This document shows, piece by piece, positions 51,695 to 59,930 of a stretch of DNA of 64,000 bases (position 1 is the first letter of the stretch; every line of letters begins with the position of its first letter). Under the pieces are notes generated by a model. It made no database searches. It saw nothing but the letters and a program-made list of their open reading frames with translations, and was not told the origin of the DNA. The stretch lies in assembly GCF_011089885.1 (NCBI RefSeq), contig NZ_JAANBD010000027.1, positions 372,001 to 436,000 of the forward strand, read 5' to 3'. Source of the stretch: Thioalkalivibrio sp. XN279 (lineage in GTDB: Bacteria; Pseudomonadota; Gammaproteobacteria; Steroidobacterales; XN24). Both the position numbers and the translations under genes were made by a program.

Positions 51695-53904
51695 GGCAAC
51701 ACCTCCAGGCCCGCCAGCTTCGCGCGCTCGGATGCGGCGTGGGCGCGCACCTGCTCGGCCAGGGCGATGAACTCGGGGTCCTCCCGCCAGGGCGTCAGGA
51801 CGGGATCGGTCGCCAGGAACCAGTGCGACAGGAAACGGGCGTCCCACACGGCCTGCAGCCCGGCCAGCGTCCCGGCCCGGTCACCGCGCATGGCCGCCAG
51901 CCGCGCCATGACGTAGTCCGGGCTCACCCCGTTCTCGTCAATAGAACCGGCGCCCTGACGACGCAGCTCTTCGACCACGGCCTCAACCACTGCGGCACGG
52001 TCCTCCCAGTCTTCCAGGCCGAGCTGCTGCTCCACCCACGCCAGCTCAGTCAGCGTGCGCATGTGGCTCAGGCGCGCCGGCTGGGTGGCGTCGTAACCGT
52101 CGAGCTGCAGGGCCTCCAGCAGGAGGCGTCGGGCCTCGAGCCAGTCCCCGGCGCGCGCCGCGGCGGTGCCGCGCAACAAGGCGCCCTCCGGACCGGGGGT
52201 GACGCGTCCAAGTTCCGCCATCGCCGCCCAGTCCCCGTCCCGTTCGACCAGCGGCCGGCGGGCGAGCAGTTCCCAGCGGTTGTTCTCGCCCTGCTGCCGC
52301 GCGGCTTCGATCCAGGCCCCGGCCAGCGCACGATCGTCCAGGCGGGTCGCCACGATGGCGATCATGGCAGCGGAGAACGGGTCGCCGGGACGGGAAAAAT
52401 GCACGAGGCGATACTCGGGGATCGCGTCCGCCAGACGGCCCTGGGCAACCGCCAGGTTGGCGAGCTCTTCCTTCGCATAATCGTTATCCGGATATTCGGC
52501 GAGGACTTCGTCCAGCAGTTCGCGCGCCGCGTCGAACCGGATGACGTCGATGTACTTCGAGGCCAGCCGCGTGCGCATGAACACCGACAGCGGATCGAGC
52601 TCCACCGCCTTGCGATGCACCTCGATCATGCGCTCTAAATTGCCCATGTCACGCAGCACGTCGCCGTAATTGTTGTACGCCGTGACGTAGTTCGGATTGA
52701 GCTCCAGAGTCCGCTCGAACGAGCGCGCGGCCCCTACCGCGTCGTTGTAGTAGCGCTGCCGCACGAAGGCCATCGCCGCGTGCGCCTCCGCGGACTGCGG
52801 GTCCAGCGCAATGGCTCGGCGCGCCGCCTGCTCGGCCTTCGGGTAGGCCTCGGTGGAGGGCACCCCGCCGTAATCCTCCAGCCAGACCCAGGCCTCGGCG
52901 ATGCCGCTGTAGGCGGCCGCGAAGCGCGGGTCGAGCGTCAGGGCCTCCTCGAAATGCTCGATGGCGCGCAGCAGGCCGGCCCGGCTCGGTTCGCGCCCCA
53001 GCTGGCGCCCGCGCAGGTAGAGATCGTAGGCAGCCACGTTCTCCGTGCGGCCGGCCGTCTCGACGCCGACGTCCAGCTCCAGCTGCAGGGCACGCACGAT
53101 GGCCGAGGCGATCTCGTCCTGCACCGAGAAAATGTTCTCGAGGCGACGGTCGTAGGTGTCCGACCAGATGTGGAAGCCGCTGTCGACCTCGATCAGCTGG
53201 GCGGTGATGCGCACCTGGTCTCCGGCCTTGCGCACCGAGCCTTCCAGCACGGTCTCGACGTTCAGCGCCTGGCCGATCTCGCCGATGTCGGCGTCGCTGC
53301 CCTTGAACTTGAAAGAGGACGTGCGCGCCGCGACGCGAAAACCCTCGCTGCGCGCCAGCAGGTTGAGCAGTTCCTCGGAAATGCCCTCGGCAAAATAGGC
53401 CTGGTCGCCTTCGGGGCTCAGGTCCTCGAAGGCCAGCACGGCAATAGAGCGCGCGGGGTCGGCCGCTGCCGGCGGGCCATCCGGCTCTGCGAGACCGGCC
53501 GCCGGGGCCGCCGCCGGCAAGTCCAAGGCGTTGCCGCGGCCCGCGAACCAGATACGCTCGGTCGCCATGACGACGATGATCAAGAGGGCGCCGACGAGGA
53601 TGACGCGGTTGGTCAGCTGCTCGCGGCCGGCCATCCCGCTGTCCGCTGTCACGCCAGTTTCTGCTGGCGCGGCATCGGGGGTGCGCTGCAGCCCGCCGGG
53701 CGTCAGGTCAAACACCCAGGCCAGGATCACGGCGGGCAGGAAGCCGAGCACCAGCAGCACGGTGAAAGACTTGAACACCCATTCCGGGGCGCCGAAGTTG
53801 TCGAGGAGGATGTCTGCCACTTGCAGCAGCAGCCAGGCCATGACCGCGTAGGCGGCGGCGACGCGGAACACCTTGCGGCGCCTCAGCTCAGTGAAAAGCG
53901 TCAC
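51691..53904 (-). CDS. TPR array protein P1, first gene of the array
   Basis: The 737-residue founder position of the operon, GTG start. Domains: basic N-terminus (TELRRRKVFRV), helices at about 13-33, 44-66 and 101-118, an Ala-rich linker, a TolB-like domain at 152-273 (SIAVLAFEDLSPEGDQAYFA, GISEELLNLLA, RTSSFKFKG, SVQDEIASAIV), then TPR units to about residue 640. In related proteins this TolB/TPR part is joined to a class III adenylate cyclase or a CadC-like winged helix; neither is present here. Positive charges before helix 1 and after helix 2 suggest that the N-terminus is cytoplasmic and the TolB/TPR part periplasmic (inference). No Cys tail. Function of the family unknown; TPRs suggest protein-protein contacts. 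Confidence 0.88.
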   Translation of the reverse strand: MTLFTELRRRKVFRVAAAYAVMAWLLLQVADILLDNFGAPEWVFKSFTVLLVLGFLPAVILAWVFDLTPGGLQRTPDAAPAETGVTADSGMAGREQLTNRVILVGALLIIVVMATERIWFAGRGNALDLPAAAPAAGLAEPDGPPAAADPARSIAVLAFEDLSPEGDQAYFAEGISEELLNLLARSEGFRVAARTSSFKFKGSDADIGEIGQALNVETVLEGSVRKAGDQVRITAQLIEVDSGFHIWSDTYDRRLENIFSVQDEIASAIVRALQLELDVGVETAGRTENVAAYDLYLRGRQLGREPSRAGLLRAIEHFEEALTLDPRFAAAYSGIAEAWVWLEDYGGVPSTEAYPKAEQAARRAIALDPQSAEAHAAMAFVRQRYYNDAVGAARSFERTLELNPNYVTAYNNYGDVLRDMGNLERMIEVHRKAVELDPLSVFMRTRLASKYIDVIRFDAARELLDEVLAEYPDNDYAKEELANLAVAQGRLADAIPEYRLVHFSRPGDPFSAAMIAIVATRLDDRALAGAWIEAARQQGENNRWELLARRPLVERDGDWAAMAELGRVTPGPEGALLRGTAAARAGDWLEARRLLLEALQLDGYDATQPARLSHMRTLTELAWVEQQLGLEDWEDRAAVVEAVVEELRRQGAGSIDENGVSPDYVMARLAAMRGDRAGTLAGLQAVWDARFLSHWFLATDPVLTPWREDPEFIALAEQVRAHAASERAKLAGLEVLP

Positions 53905-54127
53905 AGGTGCCGCTCCCCGCCGGGAGGACCAGGTTGCGCGGCCATATGTGTTAAGCCGGAAATGCCTGTACCGCTAGGCAGTCCCGGCCAGTTGCCAAAG
54001 CACCGAACACCCCCCACTGTTCGCGCCAGCGCCTGATTCTACGCAGATTTACGTATATTTGGTGAGTGCGGCAAACTTTTTGTCGCATGCGCCATAATCA
54101 CGGCGACAACCGTCGCAAGGAGACACG
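53905..54127. promoter_or_regulatory. Divergent promoter region of the TPR array and the GMC operon
   Basis: On the minus strand TAGAAT lies at 54041-54036, about 130 nt upstream of P1; no copy of the 20-bp operator accompanies it. On the plus strand CATAAT lies at 54093-54098, 30 nt before the GTG start at 54128. Clear -35 boxes are missing for both. The gap also holds the AT-rich stretch ATTTACGTATATTT (54047-54060). Confidence 0.35.
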
Positions 54128-55645
54128 GTGGCCCGCGTACACGAAGTACTCGTCATCGGCAGCGGATTTGGCGGCAGCGTGGCCGCCGCCCGCCTGGCCG
54201 AGGCCGGCGTCGACGTCACGCTGCTGGAGCGCGGCCCGTGGCGAGATACCCTGCCGGTCCAATCCATGGGGATCGGCAACCGGATCCGCTACCCGGCAGG
54301 CATGCAGGTGTACACGCGCGGGTTGCGGCGGGTGCACGGGCGCTGGCTGCCACGCCAGGGCCTCGGCCTGTCCCGCTACGGCCTGTTCGAAATCCATGCG
54401 GCCGGCGACGTCACCACCCTGTCCGCATCCGGCGTCGGCGGCGGCAGCCACGTCTACACCGCCCTGAACGACCGCCCCCGGGTGGACGGCTACTGGGACG
54501 GCCATCACCCCGAAGTCTCGAGCGCGGCGCTGGAGCCCCACTACCAGCGCGTCATGGAAGAGATGGGGGGCCGCCCGCCGCGCCTCGAGGACGCCATCCC
54601 GAACCTGACGGCGCAGCGTTACCGGGAGTCGCGCCAGTTCGACGCCGCTCCCACGCTGGAGCGCCCGTGGCATGCGGTCCAGTTCCCGGAGACTCCCGGC
54701 ACCAGCCGGGAAATCGACTGGGGCGAAGGCATCCGTCGCCGCGAGGCGGACTGGAAGGACGGCGGCCTGCTCGGCTCCCGCTTCGGCACCAAGACCACGC
54801 TGGACTTCGCCTTCCTGGCGCCGGCCATGCGCCGCGGCCTGCGCGTGCTCGACCTGCACGAAGCGATCTCGGTGCATCTCTGCCGCCAGACCCACACGGC
54901 GCGCTACTGCGTGCAGACGCGGAACCTCTACACCGGGCGTATCGAGCCGTTCTACGCCGAGAACGTGATGCTGGCCGCCGGCACGATGAATACGCTGCGC
55001 CTGCTGCTCTCGAGCCGGGACGAGGCACGCGGGCTGGACGGCATGCCCGCGCTCGGACGGCGTTTCGGCACCAACGGCGACGCCGTGGCGTGGTGGGCGC
55101 TGGACGACGCCGAGGCCGACTACAGTCGTGGGCTGCCCTGTCACGGCGTCATCGCGCCGCGCGACGGGCGCAGGCCGGACGACCCCATGCTGATCGAGGT
55201 CGGGCTGGTCGGCATCGACGGCATGCCCATGCCCGCCCCGCTGCGGCGCAAGCTGCGGCGGGGGCTCATGCTCATGGCCATGGGGGCGGATCGGGCCGAC
55301 GGTCGCGTGCGGCTGCACAAGGGACGGCTGCGCGTGCGCTACGACCGCGACGCCAGCCCCGTGTTCCAGCGCGCGGAGCACGTCTTTCGGGAGGTGGCCG
55401 AGGCCTCGGGCCGCAAGGTCAGGATTCGGCGCAAGCCTTTCACAGTGCATCCACTCGGGGGCGCCACGCTGGGCGCCAACGAATCAGCGGGCGTGATCGA
55501 CGGCCGCGGCGAAGTCTACGGCTTCCCCGGCCTGTTCGTGGCGGACGCCGCGGCGCTCCCGGCAGCGCCGGGCGGGCCGCCGTCGATGACCATCGCCGCC
55601 TGGTCGAGCTGGGTGGCAGCGCAGTTCCTCGAGGCCCGCGCATGA
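54128..55645 (+). CDS. GMC-type FAD oxidoreductase (cholesterol-oxidase-like)
   Basis: A 505-residue flavoprotein with an N-terminal Rossmann motif VIGSGFGGSVAAARLAEAG (about residues 8-26) and a substrate domain. The C-terminal GMC block has the catalytic-type histidine in FTVHPLGGATLG, then GLFVADAAALPAAPGGPPSM. The architecture is that of cholesterol oxidase and related alcohol oxidases, so it likely oxidises an alcohol to a ketone or aldehyde. No signal peptide is seen. GTG 54128 follows AAGGAG by 7 nt. The next gene overlaps the stop by 4 nt (ATGA). A sterol or other polycyclic substrate is possible but unproven. Confidence 0.85.
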   Translation: MARVHEVLVIGSGFGGSVAAARLAEAGVDVTLLERGPWRDTLPVQSMGIGNRIRYPAGMQVYTRGLRRVHGRWLPRQGLGLSRYGLFEIHAAGDVTTLSASGVGGGSHVYTALNDRPRVDGYWDGHHPEVSSAALEPHYQRVMEEMGGRPPRLEDAIPNLTAQRYRESRQFDAAPTLERPWHAVQFPETPGTSREIDWGEGIRRREADWKDGGLLGSRFGTKTTLDFAFLAPAMRRGLRVLDLHEAISVHLCRQTHTARYCVQTRNLYTGRIEPFYAENVMLAAGTMNTLRLLLSSRDEARGLDGMPALGRRFGTNGDAVAWWALDDAEADYSRGLPCHGVIAPRDGRRPDDPMLIEVGLVGIDGMPMPAPLRRKLRRGLMLMAMGADRADGRVRLHKGRLRVRYDRDASPVFQRAEHVFREVAEASGRKVRIRRKPFTVHPLGGATLGANESAGVIDGRGEVYGFPGLFVADAAALPAAPGGPPSMTIAAWSSWVAAQFLEARA

Positions 55646-55902
55646 GGGTGCATGCAGACGTACACCGGGTGCGCGTGCCGCTGCGGCTCGTGCTGGTCGA
55701 TGCCGCCGGCGCGGTGCTGGCAGCGATCGGCATCCTCGACCTGCTGGACACCGGCCCACAGCTGTTGCCTGCGTCCTGGCCCGAGCCGCTTGCCGCCATC
55801 AGCCTGCTCGTCTTCGGCTGCCTGATGATGGCGGCATTGCCGGTTTGGCTGCTGCGCCGGCGACACGAGCGCCGCTCGACAGTGGGGAGGCCGCCTGCTT
55901 GA
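55642..55902 (+). CDS. Small two-helix membrane protein
   Basis: An 86-residue protein with two hydrophobic segments (LRLVLVDAAGAVLAAIGILD at about 13-32 and AISLLVFGCLMMAALPVWLL at about 53-72) and a basic tail. I do not recognise the family. It is coded in a frame offset from the large upstream open frame, which is only a shadow. Its ATG overlaps the GMC stop and its stop overlaps the PhzF start (TTGA), so it is locked into the operon and is probably real. It may anchor or serve the GMC enzyme. Confidence 0.7.
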   Translation: MRVHADVHRVRVPLRLVLVDAAGAVLAAIGILDLLDTGPQLLPASWPEPLAAISLLVFGCLMMAALPVWLLRRRHERRSTVGRPPA

Positions 55903-56804
55903 GCCGCAACCGCCGCCGTTACCTCGTGCTCGACGTGTTCACGGATCGCCCCTACGGCGGCAATCCGCTGGCCTTGCTGCCGGAAGCCGAGGGGCTGTCC
56001 ACGACCCAGATGCAGCAGATCGCACGCGAGTTCAACCTGTCCGAAACCGCTTTCATACGGCCGCCGCGCAATCGCGGCGAGACCCATCGCCTGCGCATAT
56101 TCACGCCGACGCAGGAGCTGCCCTTTGCCGGGCACCCGACCATCGGGGCCGCACTCGCGCTGGCGGACGCGGGATGGGAGAGCCCGGAACTGGTGTTCGG
56201 CCAGGCCATCGGCCCCGTGCGCGTCAGCCTGCGGCAGCAGAAGGACCGGCGCAGTGCCTGGCTGTGGGCAGCGAAGCTGCCCGAGGTCGGCCCCCCCGCG
56301 CCGCCGACGGCCGCGCTGGCGGCCTTGCTGGGGCTCAGGCCCACCGACATTCTGGCCGGCGACTGGGGACCGGCGGCCGTTTCCGCAGGTATTCCTTACC
56401 TTGTCATCCCGGTACGGGACGCCGACGTGCTGGCGCGCGCGGAGCTGGACCTGCAGCGCTGGAAAGAGATCCTCAAGGGATGGTGGGCAAACCAGGTCTA
56501 CGTGGTTGCGCCAATGGAAGGACCGGGCGGCACTCGCTACCGTGCGCGGATGTTTGCGCCCGCGCTTGGGATTCCAGAGGATCCGGCCACGGGCTCGGCG
56601 GCCACGGCCTTCCCGGCGTGGCTCGCCCCGCGGCTGGGGACCACGGACGGCATCCTGACCGTGACCATCGAGCAGGGCGCCGGGCTGGGACGTCCCAGCA
56701 CCCTGATGATCGAGGCCGAGCTCGATGACGGCGACCTGGTCGCGGTGCGCGTGGGCGGCACCGCGGTGGCGATCGCCGAGGGCAACTTGCGCACGCCCGA
56801 CTGA
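55899..56804 (+). CDS. PhzF-family isomerase/epimerase
   Basis: A 301-residue protein of the diaminopimelate-epimerase-like PhzF family. The catalytic glutamate is present in NLSETAFI (about residue 48), with FAGHPTIGAALAL and the C-terminal EDPATGSAATAF phosphate-loop-like block. PhzF itself isomerises 2,3-dihydro-3-hydroxyanthranilate; most family members have unknown substrates. TTG 55899 overlaps the preceding stop and has GGGGAGG 11 nt upstream; an earlier ATG at 55845 would extend into the small membrane gene. No phenazine genes are nearby, so a phenazine role is unlikely. Confidence 0.85.
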   Translation: MSRNRRRYLVLDVFTDRPYGGNPLALLPEAEGLSTTQMQQIAREFNLSETAFIRPPRNRGETHRLRIFTPTQELPFAGHPTIGAALALADAGWESPELVFGQAIGPVRVSLRQQKDRRSAWLWAAKLPEVGPPAPPTAALAALLGLRPTDILAGDWGPAAVSAGIPYLVIPVRDADVLARAELDLQRWKEILKGWWANQVYVVAPMEGPGGTRYRARMFAPALGIPEDPATGSAATAFPAWLAPRLGTTDGILTVTIEQGAGLGRPSTLMIEAELDDGDLVAVRVGGTAVAIAEGNLRTPD

Positions 56805-56828
56805 AAAAAACAACAAGCAGGAATCGAC

Positions 56829-57971
56829 ATGAAACCCGGCAGAACCACTTCCATCGCCCTGTGCATCGCGCTTGCGAGCGGACCGGCCACGGCCGCCGAG
56901 ACCGGAGATTACAAGTTCTTCGGCGACGCCCGCATCGCGTTCGCCGCCAGCGAACGGGAAACCCGGGAAAGCGAGACCCTGAGCCGGGAGGAGGACTTGC
57001 GCCTGCGGCTGCGGCTCGGCGCGGAGACCCGCCTCTCCGAGGAATGGAAAGCCCGTGCCCGTCTCGCCGGCCGCTACAGCACGGACCAGGACCGCACCCG
57101 CTTCTGGCTCAAGGCGTGGGCGCCGACGCGCACCGGCCTCGAATTCGGCGACGCCACCATCGACGAGTTGTACCTGGATTACGCTCCGGTCGACGGCAAC
57201 TGGTCGCTGCGTGCTGGCCGTTTCCAGGGCAAGTTCGCCCTCAAGGGCGTCGCTTCCAAGAGCCTGGACCGCTACAACAGCCCGAACACGGACATCAACT
57301 GGACGGACGGCCTGCATCTCACCTACGGTACGCGCGCGGCCTGGCGCAGCCACCTGGTGTTGCAGTCGAACGCCAGCAGCGGTTCCGGCCAGGTGGCCCG
57401 CGCGCCGCTGACGTTTGACGACGACAGCAGTCACATCATCATGTTCGCAGCGCTGGAGGCCGCCGAACCACTCGGCCCGCTCACCCAGCGGCTGTTCGCC
57501 GTGACCTGGATGCCTGCGACGCTGGCGACAGACGGCCTGGACGCGCCGGCGCGGGACGATTACTTCGCGTTCACGGCCAAGCTGTTCGCCGAGTTGCCCG
57601 TCGGCCCCATGCGCGGCGGAGTCGGCGCCGAGTCCGGCTATGCCCCGGAGACGCCGGCGGCGGCCTTGTACAACCCGGCCGACACCGGCGATGCCGACGG
57701 CCTGGCCTGGCAGTTCTCAGTCAACCTGTGGGACTTCGCGCCCGGGCACGACATCGCCTTCGTGCACGGCAAGGCCTACGCCGGCTGGCTGCTGTCGCCA
57801 GATTTCCGCAACAACGACCGGCTCATGGAGGTGCGCTACGAGTGGCGCATCTCAAGCAAGTGGACCATGACCGCGCGGCTGCGGCAGCGCCAGGAAATCA
57901 AGGTTCCCGCGGACACGCCGCAACTGCGTGTCGACGACGACTTCTACCTGCGCTTCACGGTGCGTTTCTAG
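56829..57971 (+). CDS. Porin-like outer-membrane barrel
   Basis: A 380-residue exported protein with a signal peptide (IALCIALASGPATA, cut before AE). The mature part has many strands with alternating residues and closes with FYLRFTVRF, a typical barrel C-terminus. Segments such as LRLRLRLGAETRLSEEW and WSLRAGRFQGKFALKGVASK resemble phosphate-selective or alginate-type porins. It starts 24 nt after the PhzF gene and may be its operon partner. A 5-nt gap separates it from the convergent lactamase-fold gene. Confidence 0.75.
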   Translation: MKPGRTTSIALCIALASGPATAAETGDYKFFGDARIAFAASERETRESETLSREEDLRLRLRLGAETRLSEEWKARARLAGRYSTDQDRTRFWLKAWAPTRTGLEFGDATIDELYLDYAPVDGNWSLRAGRFQGKFALKGVASKSLDRYNSPNTDINWTDGLHLTYGTRAAWRSHLVLQSNASSGSGQVARAPLTFDDDSSHIIMFAALEAAEPLGPLTQRLFAVTWMPATLATDGLDAPARDDYFAFTAKLFAELPVGPMRGGVGAESGYAPETPAAALYNPADTGDADGLAWQFSVNLWDFAPGHDIAFVHGKAYAGWLLSPDFRNNDRLMEVRYEWRISSKWTMTARLRQRQEIKVPADTPQLRVDDDFYLRFTVRF

Positions 57972-57976
57972 CGCGC

Positions 57977-58867
57977 TCAGAGCGACTCGTAGATGAAGCC
58001 GACCAGGCGCTCGGGAGAGATGAAACGCCCGCCATGGGTCGCGTCGAAGTCGGCGGTCGGGTTCGCCGCGACGACTTCCTCCAGCGTCTTGCCGGCGGAT
58101 TTCAGCGCCGCGATGCGGTCGCGGAAGCTCTCCAGCATCTCCAGGTAGGCCTGCATTCCGGCGCGATCGGAGTTGGGCCCGTGCCCGGCCACCACGATCG
58201 TGTCCTCGTCCGCCAGCTCCAGTCCGCTCCGGACCGCGGCGATCATGCCGTGGATGCCGCCGCCCGAGCCCAGGTCGATGAAGGGGTAGAGCCCGTTGAA
58301 GAACACGTCGCCCATGTGCAGCACGTTGGCGTTCTCGAAGAACACCAGCGAGTCGCCGTCGGTGTGCGCGTTGGCGACGTGAATCACGCGTACGGTGTCG
58401 CCGTTGAGATGCAGGCTCACGCCCTGCTCGAAGGTCACCACCGGCAGCGCCCCCGGCGGCGAGGCCGGCACGGTGCGGTCGAAAATGGCCATGAACTGGT
58501 CGCTGCTCATGCGCTCGCGCACGTTCTCGTGCGCTACGATCACAGCGCCTGCCGTGGCGAAGTTCTCGTTGCCGCCGACGTGGTCGCCATGCCAGTGGGT
58601 GTTGATGACGAAGCGCACCGGCTGGTCGGTCAGCTTGGCAAGCGCCGCCTGGATGCGCTCGGTGAGCGGCGCGTACTGGTCGTCCACCAGGAACACGCCG
58701 TCATCGCCCACGCTGGCGACCATGTTGCCGCCCCGGCCGGTAAGCAGATGAATCCCGCCGCGCAACGGCGTGGTCTTGATCGTGACGTCGCTGAAATCCT
58801 GCTGGGCGTGTGCAACGCCCGGCAACAAGAGGAGAGCGAACAAGGCAAGCAAGGCATGGCGCAGCAT
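57977..58867 (-). CDS. Secreted metallo-beta-lactamase-fold hydrolase
   Basis: A 296-residue exported protein with a signal peptide (ALFALLLLPGVAHA, cut before QQD). The zinc motif is NTHWHGDH (His91, His93, Asp95, His96), followed by NAHTDGDSLVFF and VVAGHGPNSDRAG, giving the usual second set of metal ligands. It resembles the quinoprotein-relay or SoxH-like group of MBL-fold proteins more than true beta-lactamases. GGAGA lies 7 nt before ATG 58867. A far longer antisense-rich frame upstream is not coding. Confidence 0.88.
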   Translation of the reverse strand: MLRHALLALFALLLLPGVAHAQQDFSDVTIKTTPLRGGIHLLTGRGGNMVASVGDDGVFLVDDQYAPLTERIQAALAKLTDQPVRFVINTHWHGDHVGGNENFATAGAVIVAHENVRERMSSDQFMAIFDRTVPASPPGALPVVTFEQGVSLHLNGDTVRVIHVANAHTDGDSLVFFENANVLHMGDVFFNGLYPFIDLGSGGGIHGMIAAVRSGLELADEDTIVVAGHGPNSDRAGMQAYLEMLESFRDRIAALKSAGKTLEEVVAANPTADFDATHGGRFISPERLVGFIYESL

Positions 58868-58978
58868 GGCGATCTCCGGCAGTCGAGTCCTGGCGCCGGA
58901 TTCTGGCACAGGCCGGCCTGCATGCGCAGCTGCGCTGCGATTACCGCCGCGCGGCGCATTGCTCCATAATTGCGCTCC

Positions 58979-59926
58979 ATGAGCGGCATCGACCCCATCG
59001 TCCTGTTTTTCCTGCTCGGGCTCGTGGCCGGCCTGGGCCGGTCGGACCTGCGCCTGCCCGGGTCGATCTACGAGTTCCTCAGCGTCATCCTGCTGCTGGC
59101 GATCGGCCTCAAGGGCGGCGCCGAGCTGGCGCGGCAGTCGCTGGGCGCCCTCCTGCCACAAATATTCGCCGTGATCCTCATGGGCGCCCTGCTGCCGCTG
59201 GTCGCCTATCCCCTGTTGCGCAGCCTGGGCCGGCTGAAGCGGGCGGATGCAGCGTCGATCGCGGCCCACTACGGCTCGGTCAGCGTCGGCACTTACGCGG
59301 TCGCGGTCGCCTGGCTGGTGGCGCGGGAAATTCCCTACGAGGAATACATGCCGCTGATGCTGGTGCTGCTGGAGATGCCGGCGATCGTCGTGGGCATCAT
59401 GCTGGCGCGCGGCGTCTCCTCGCAGACCGACTGGAAAGAACTGGCGCACGAAGTATTTCTCGGCAAGAGCATCGTGCTGCTGGTGGGCGGCCTGCTGATC
59501 GGCTGGGCCGCCGGGCCCGAGGCGCTCAAGCCGGTCGGGGGGCTGTTTTTCGGCCTGTTCCACGGCGTGCTGGCGCTGTTCCTGCTGGAGATGGGGCTGG
59601 TAGCGGCGGGCCAGGTGGGCAGCCTGCGTCGGCACGGCCTCTTCCTCGCTGCCTTCGGCATCCTGTTCCCCCTGTTCGGCGCCACGGTGGGCGCCTCGCT
59701 GGGCTGGCTGTTCGAGCTCTCCACCGGCGGCATCACGCTCCTGGCCGTGCTCGCCGCGAGCGCCTCCTACATTGCCGTGCCGGCCGCCATGCGCCTCGCC
59801 CTGCCGGAAGCCAATCCCACGCTGTCGCTGACGGCCTCGCTCGGCGTCACCTTCCCCTTCAACATCCTGGTCGGCATCCCGCTGTATCACCGGCTTGCGG
59901 AAACCCTGTCGCAACTGGGAGGATGA
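58979..59926 (+). CDS. sbtA: SbtA-type sodium-dependent bicarbonate permease
   Basis: A 315-residue membrane protein with about ten helices in two inverted halves, as in SbtA (DUF897). Recognisable blocks are LSVILLLAIGLKGGAELA near residue 38, AAHYGSVSVGTYAVAVAW and EEYMPLMLVLLEMPAIVVGI, and in the second half SASYIAVPAAMRLALPEANP and LGVTFPFNILVGIPLYH. The SVSVGTY and ASYIAVPAAMR regions carry the substrate- and sodium-site residues in cyanobacterial SbtA. It probably imports HCO3- with sodium. The SbtB-like gene starts 4 nt after it. Confidence 0.88.
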   Translation: MSGIDPIVLFFLLGLVAGLGRSDLRLPGSIYEFLSVILLLAIGLKGGAELARQSLGALLPQIFAVILMGALLPLVAYPLLRSLGRLKRADAASIAAHYGSVSVGTYAVAVAWLVAREIPYEEYMPLMLVLLEMPAIVVGIMLARGVSSQTDWKELAHEVFLGKSIVLLVGGLLIGWAAGPEALKPVGGLFFGLFHGVLALFLLEMGLVAAGQVGSLRRHGLFLAAFGILFPLFGATVGASLGWLFELSTGGITLLAVLAASASYIAVPAAMRLALPEANPTLSLTASLGVTFPFNILVGIPLYHRLAETLSQLGG

Positions 59927-59930
59927 GCAC

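Noticed and set aside
32913-53904. Annotation of the array proteins as adenylate cyclases or CadC-like DNA-binding regulators
   Set aside because: The similarity to such proteins is limited to the TolB-like and TPR parts; no class III cyclase motif and no winged helix is present in any of the ten.
32913-53904. The repetitive blocks in the array as CRISPR or mobile-element repeats
   Set aside because: The repeats are paralogous coding sequences of 1.8-2.2 kb with diverged codons, not short direct repeats; there are no transposase genes or terminal inverted repeats.
54036-54041. A sixth member of the operator regulon at the TAGAAT box upstream of the TPR array
   Set aside because: The region at the expected distance contains no ATTGTGCG/CGCACAAT-like halves, so only the -10 box is similar.
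55899-56804. Phenazine biosynthesis from the PhzF-like gene
   Set aside because: No other phz gene is near, and most PhzF-family proteins have other or unknown roles.
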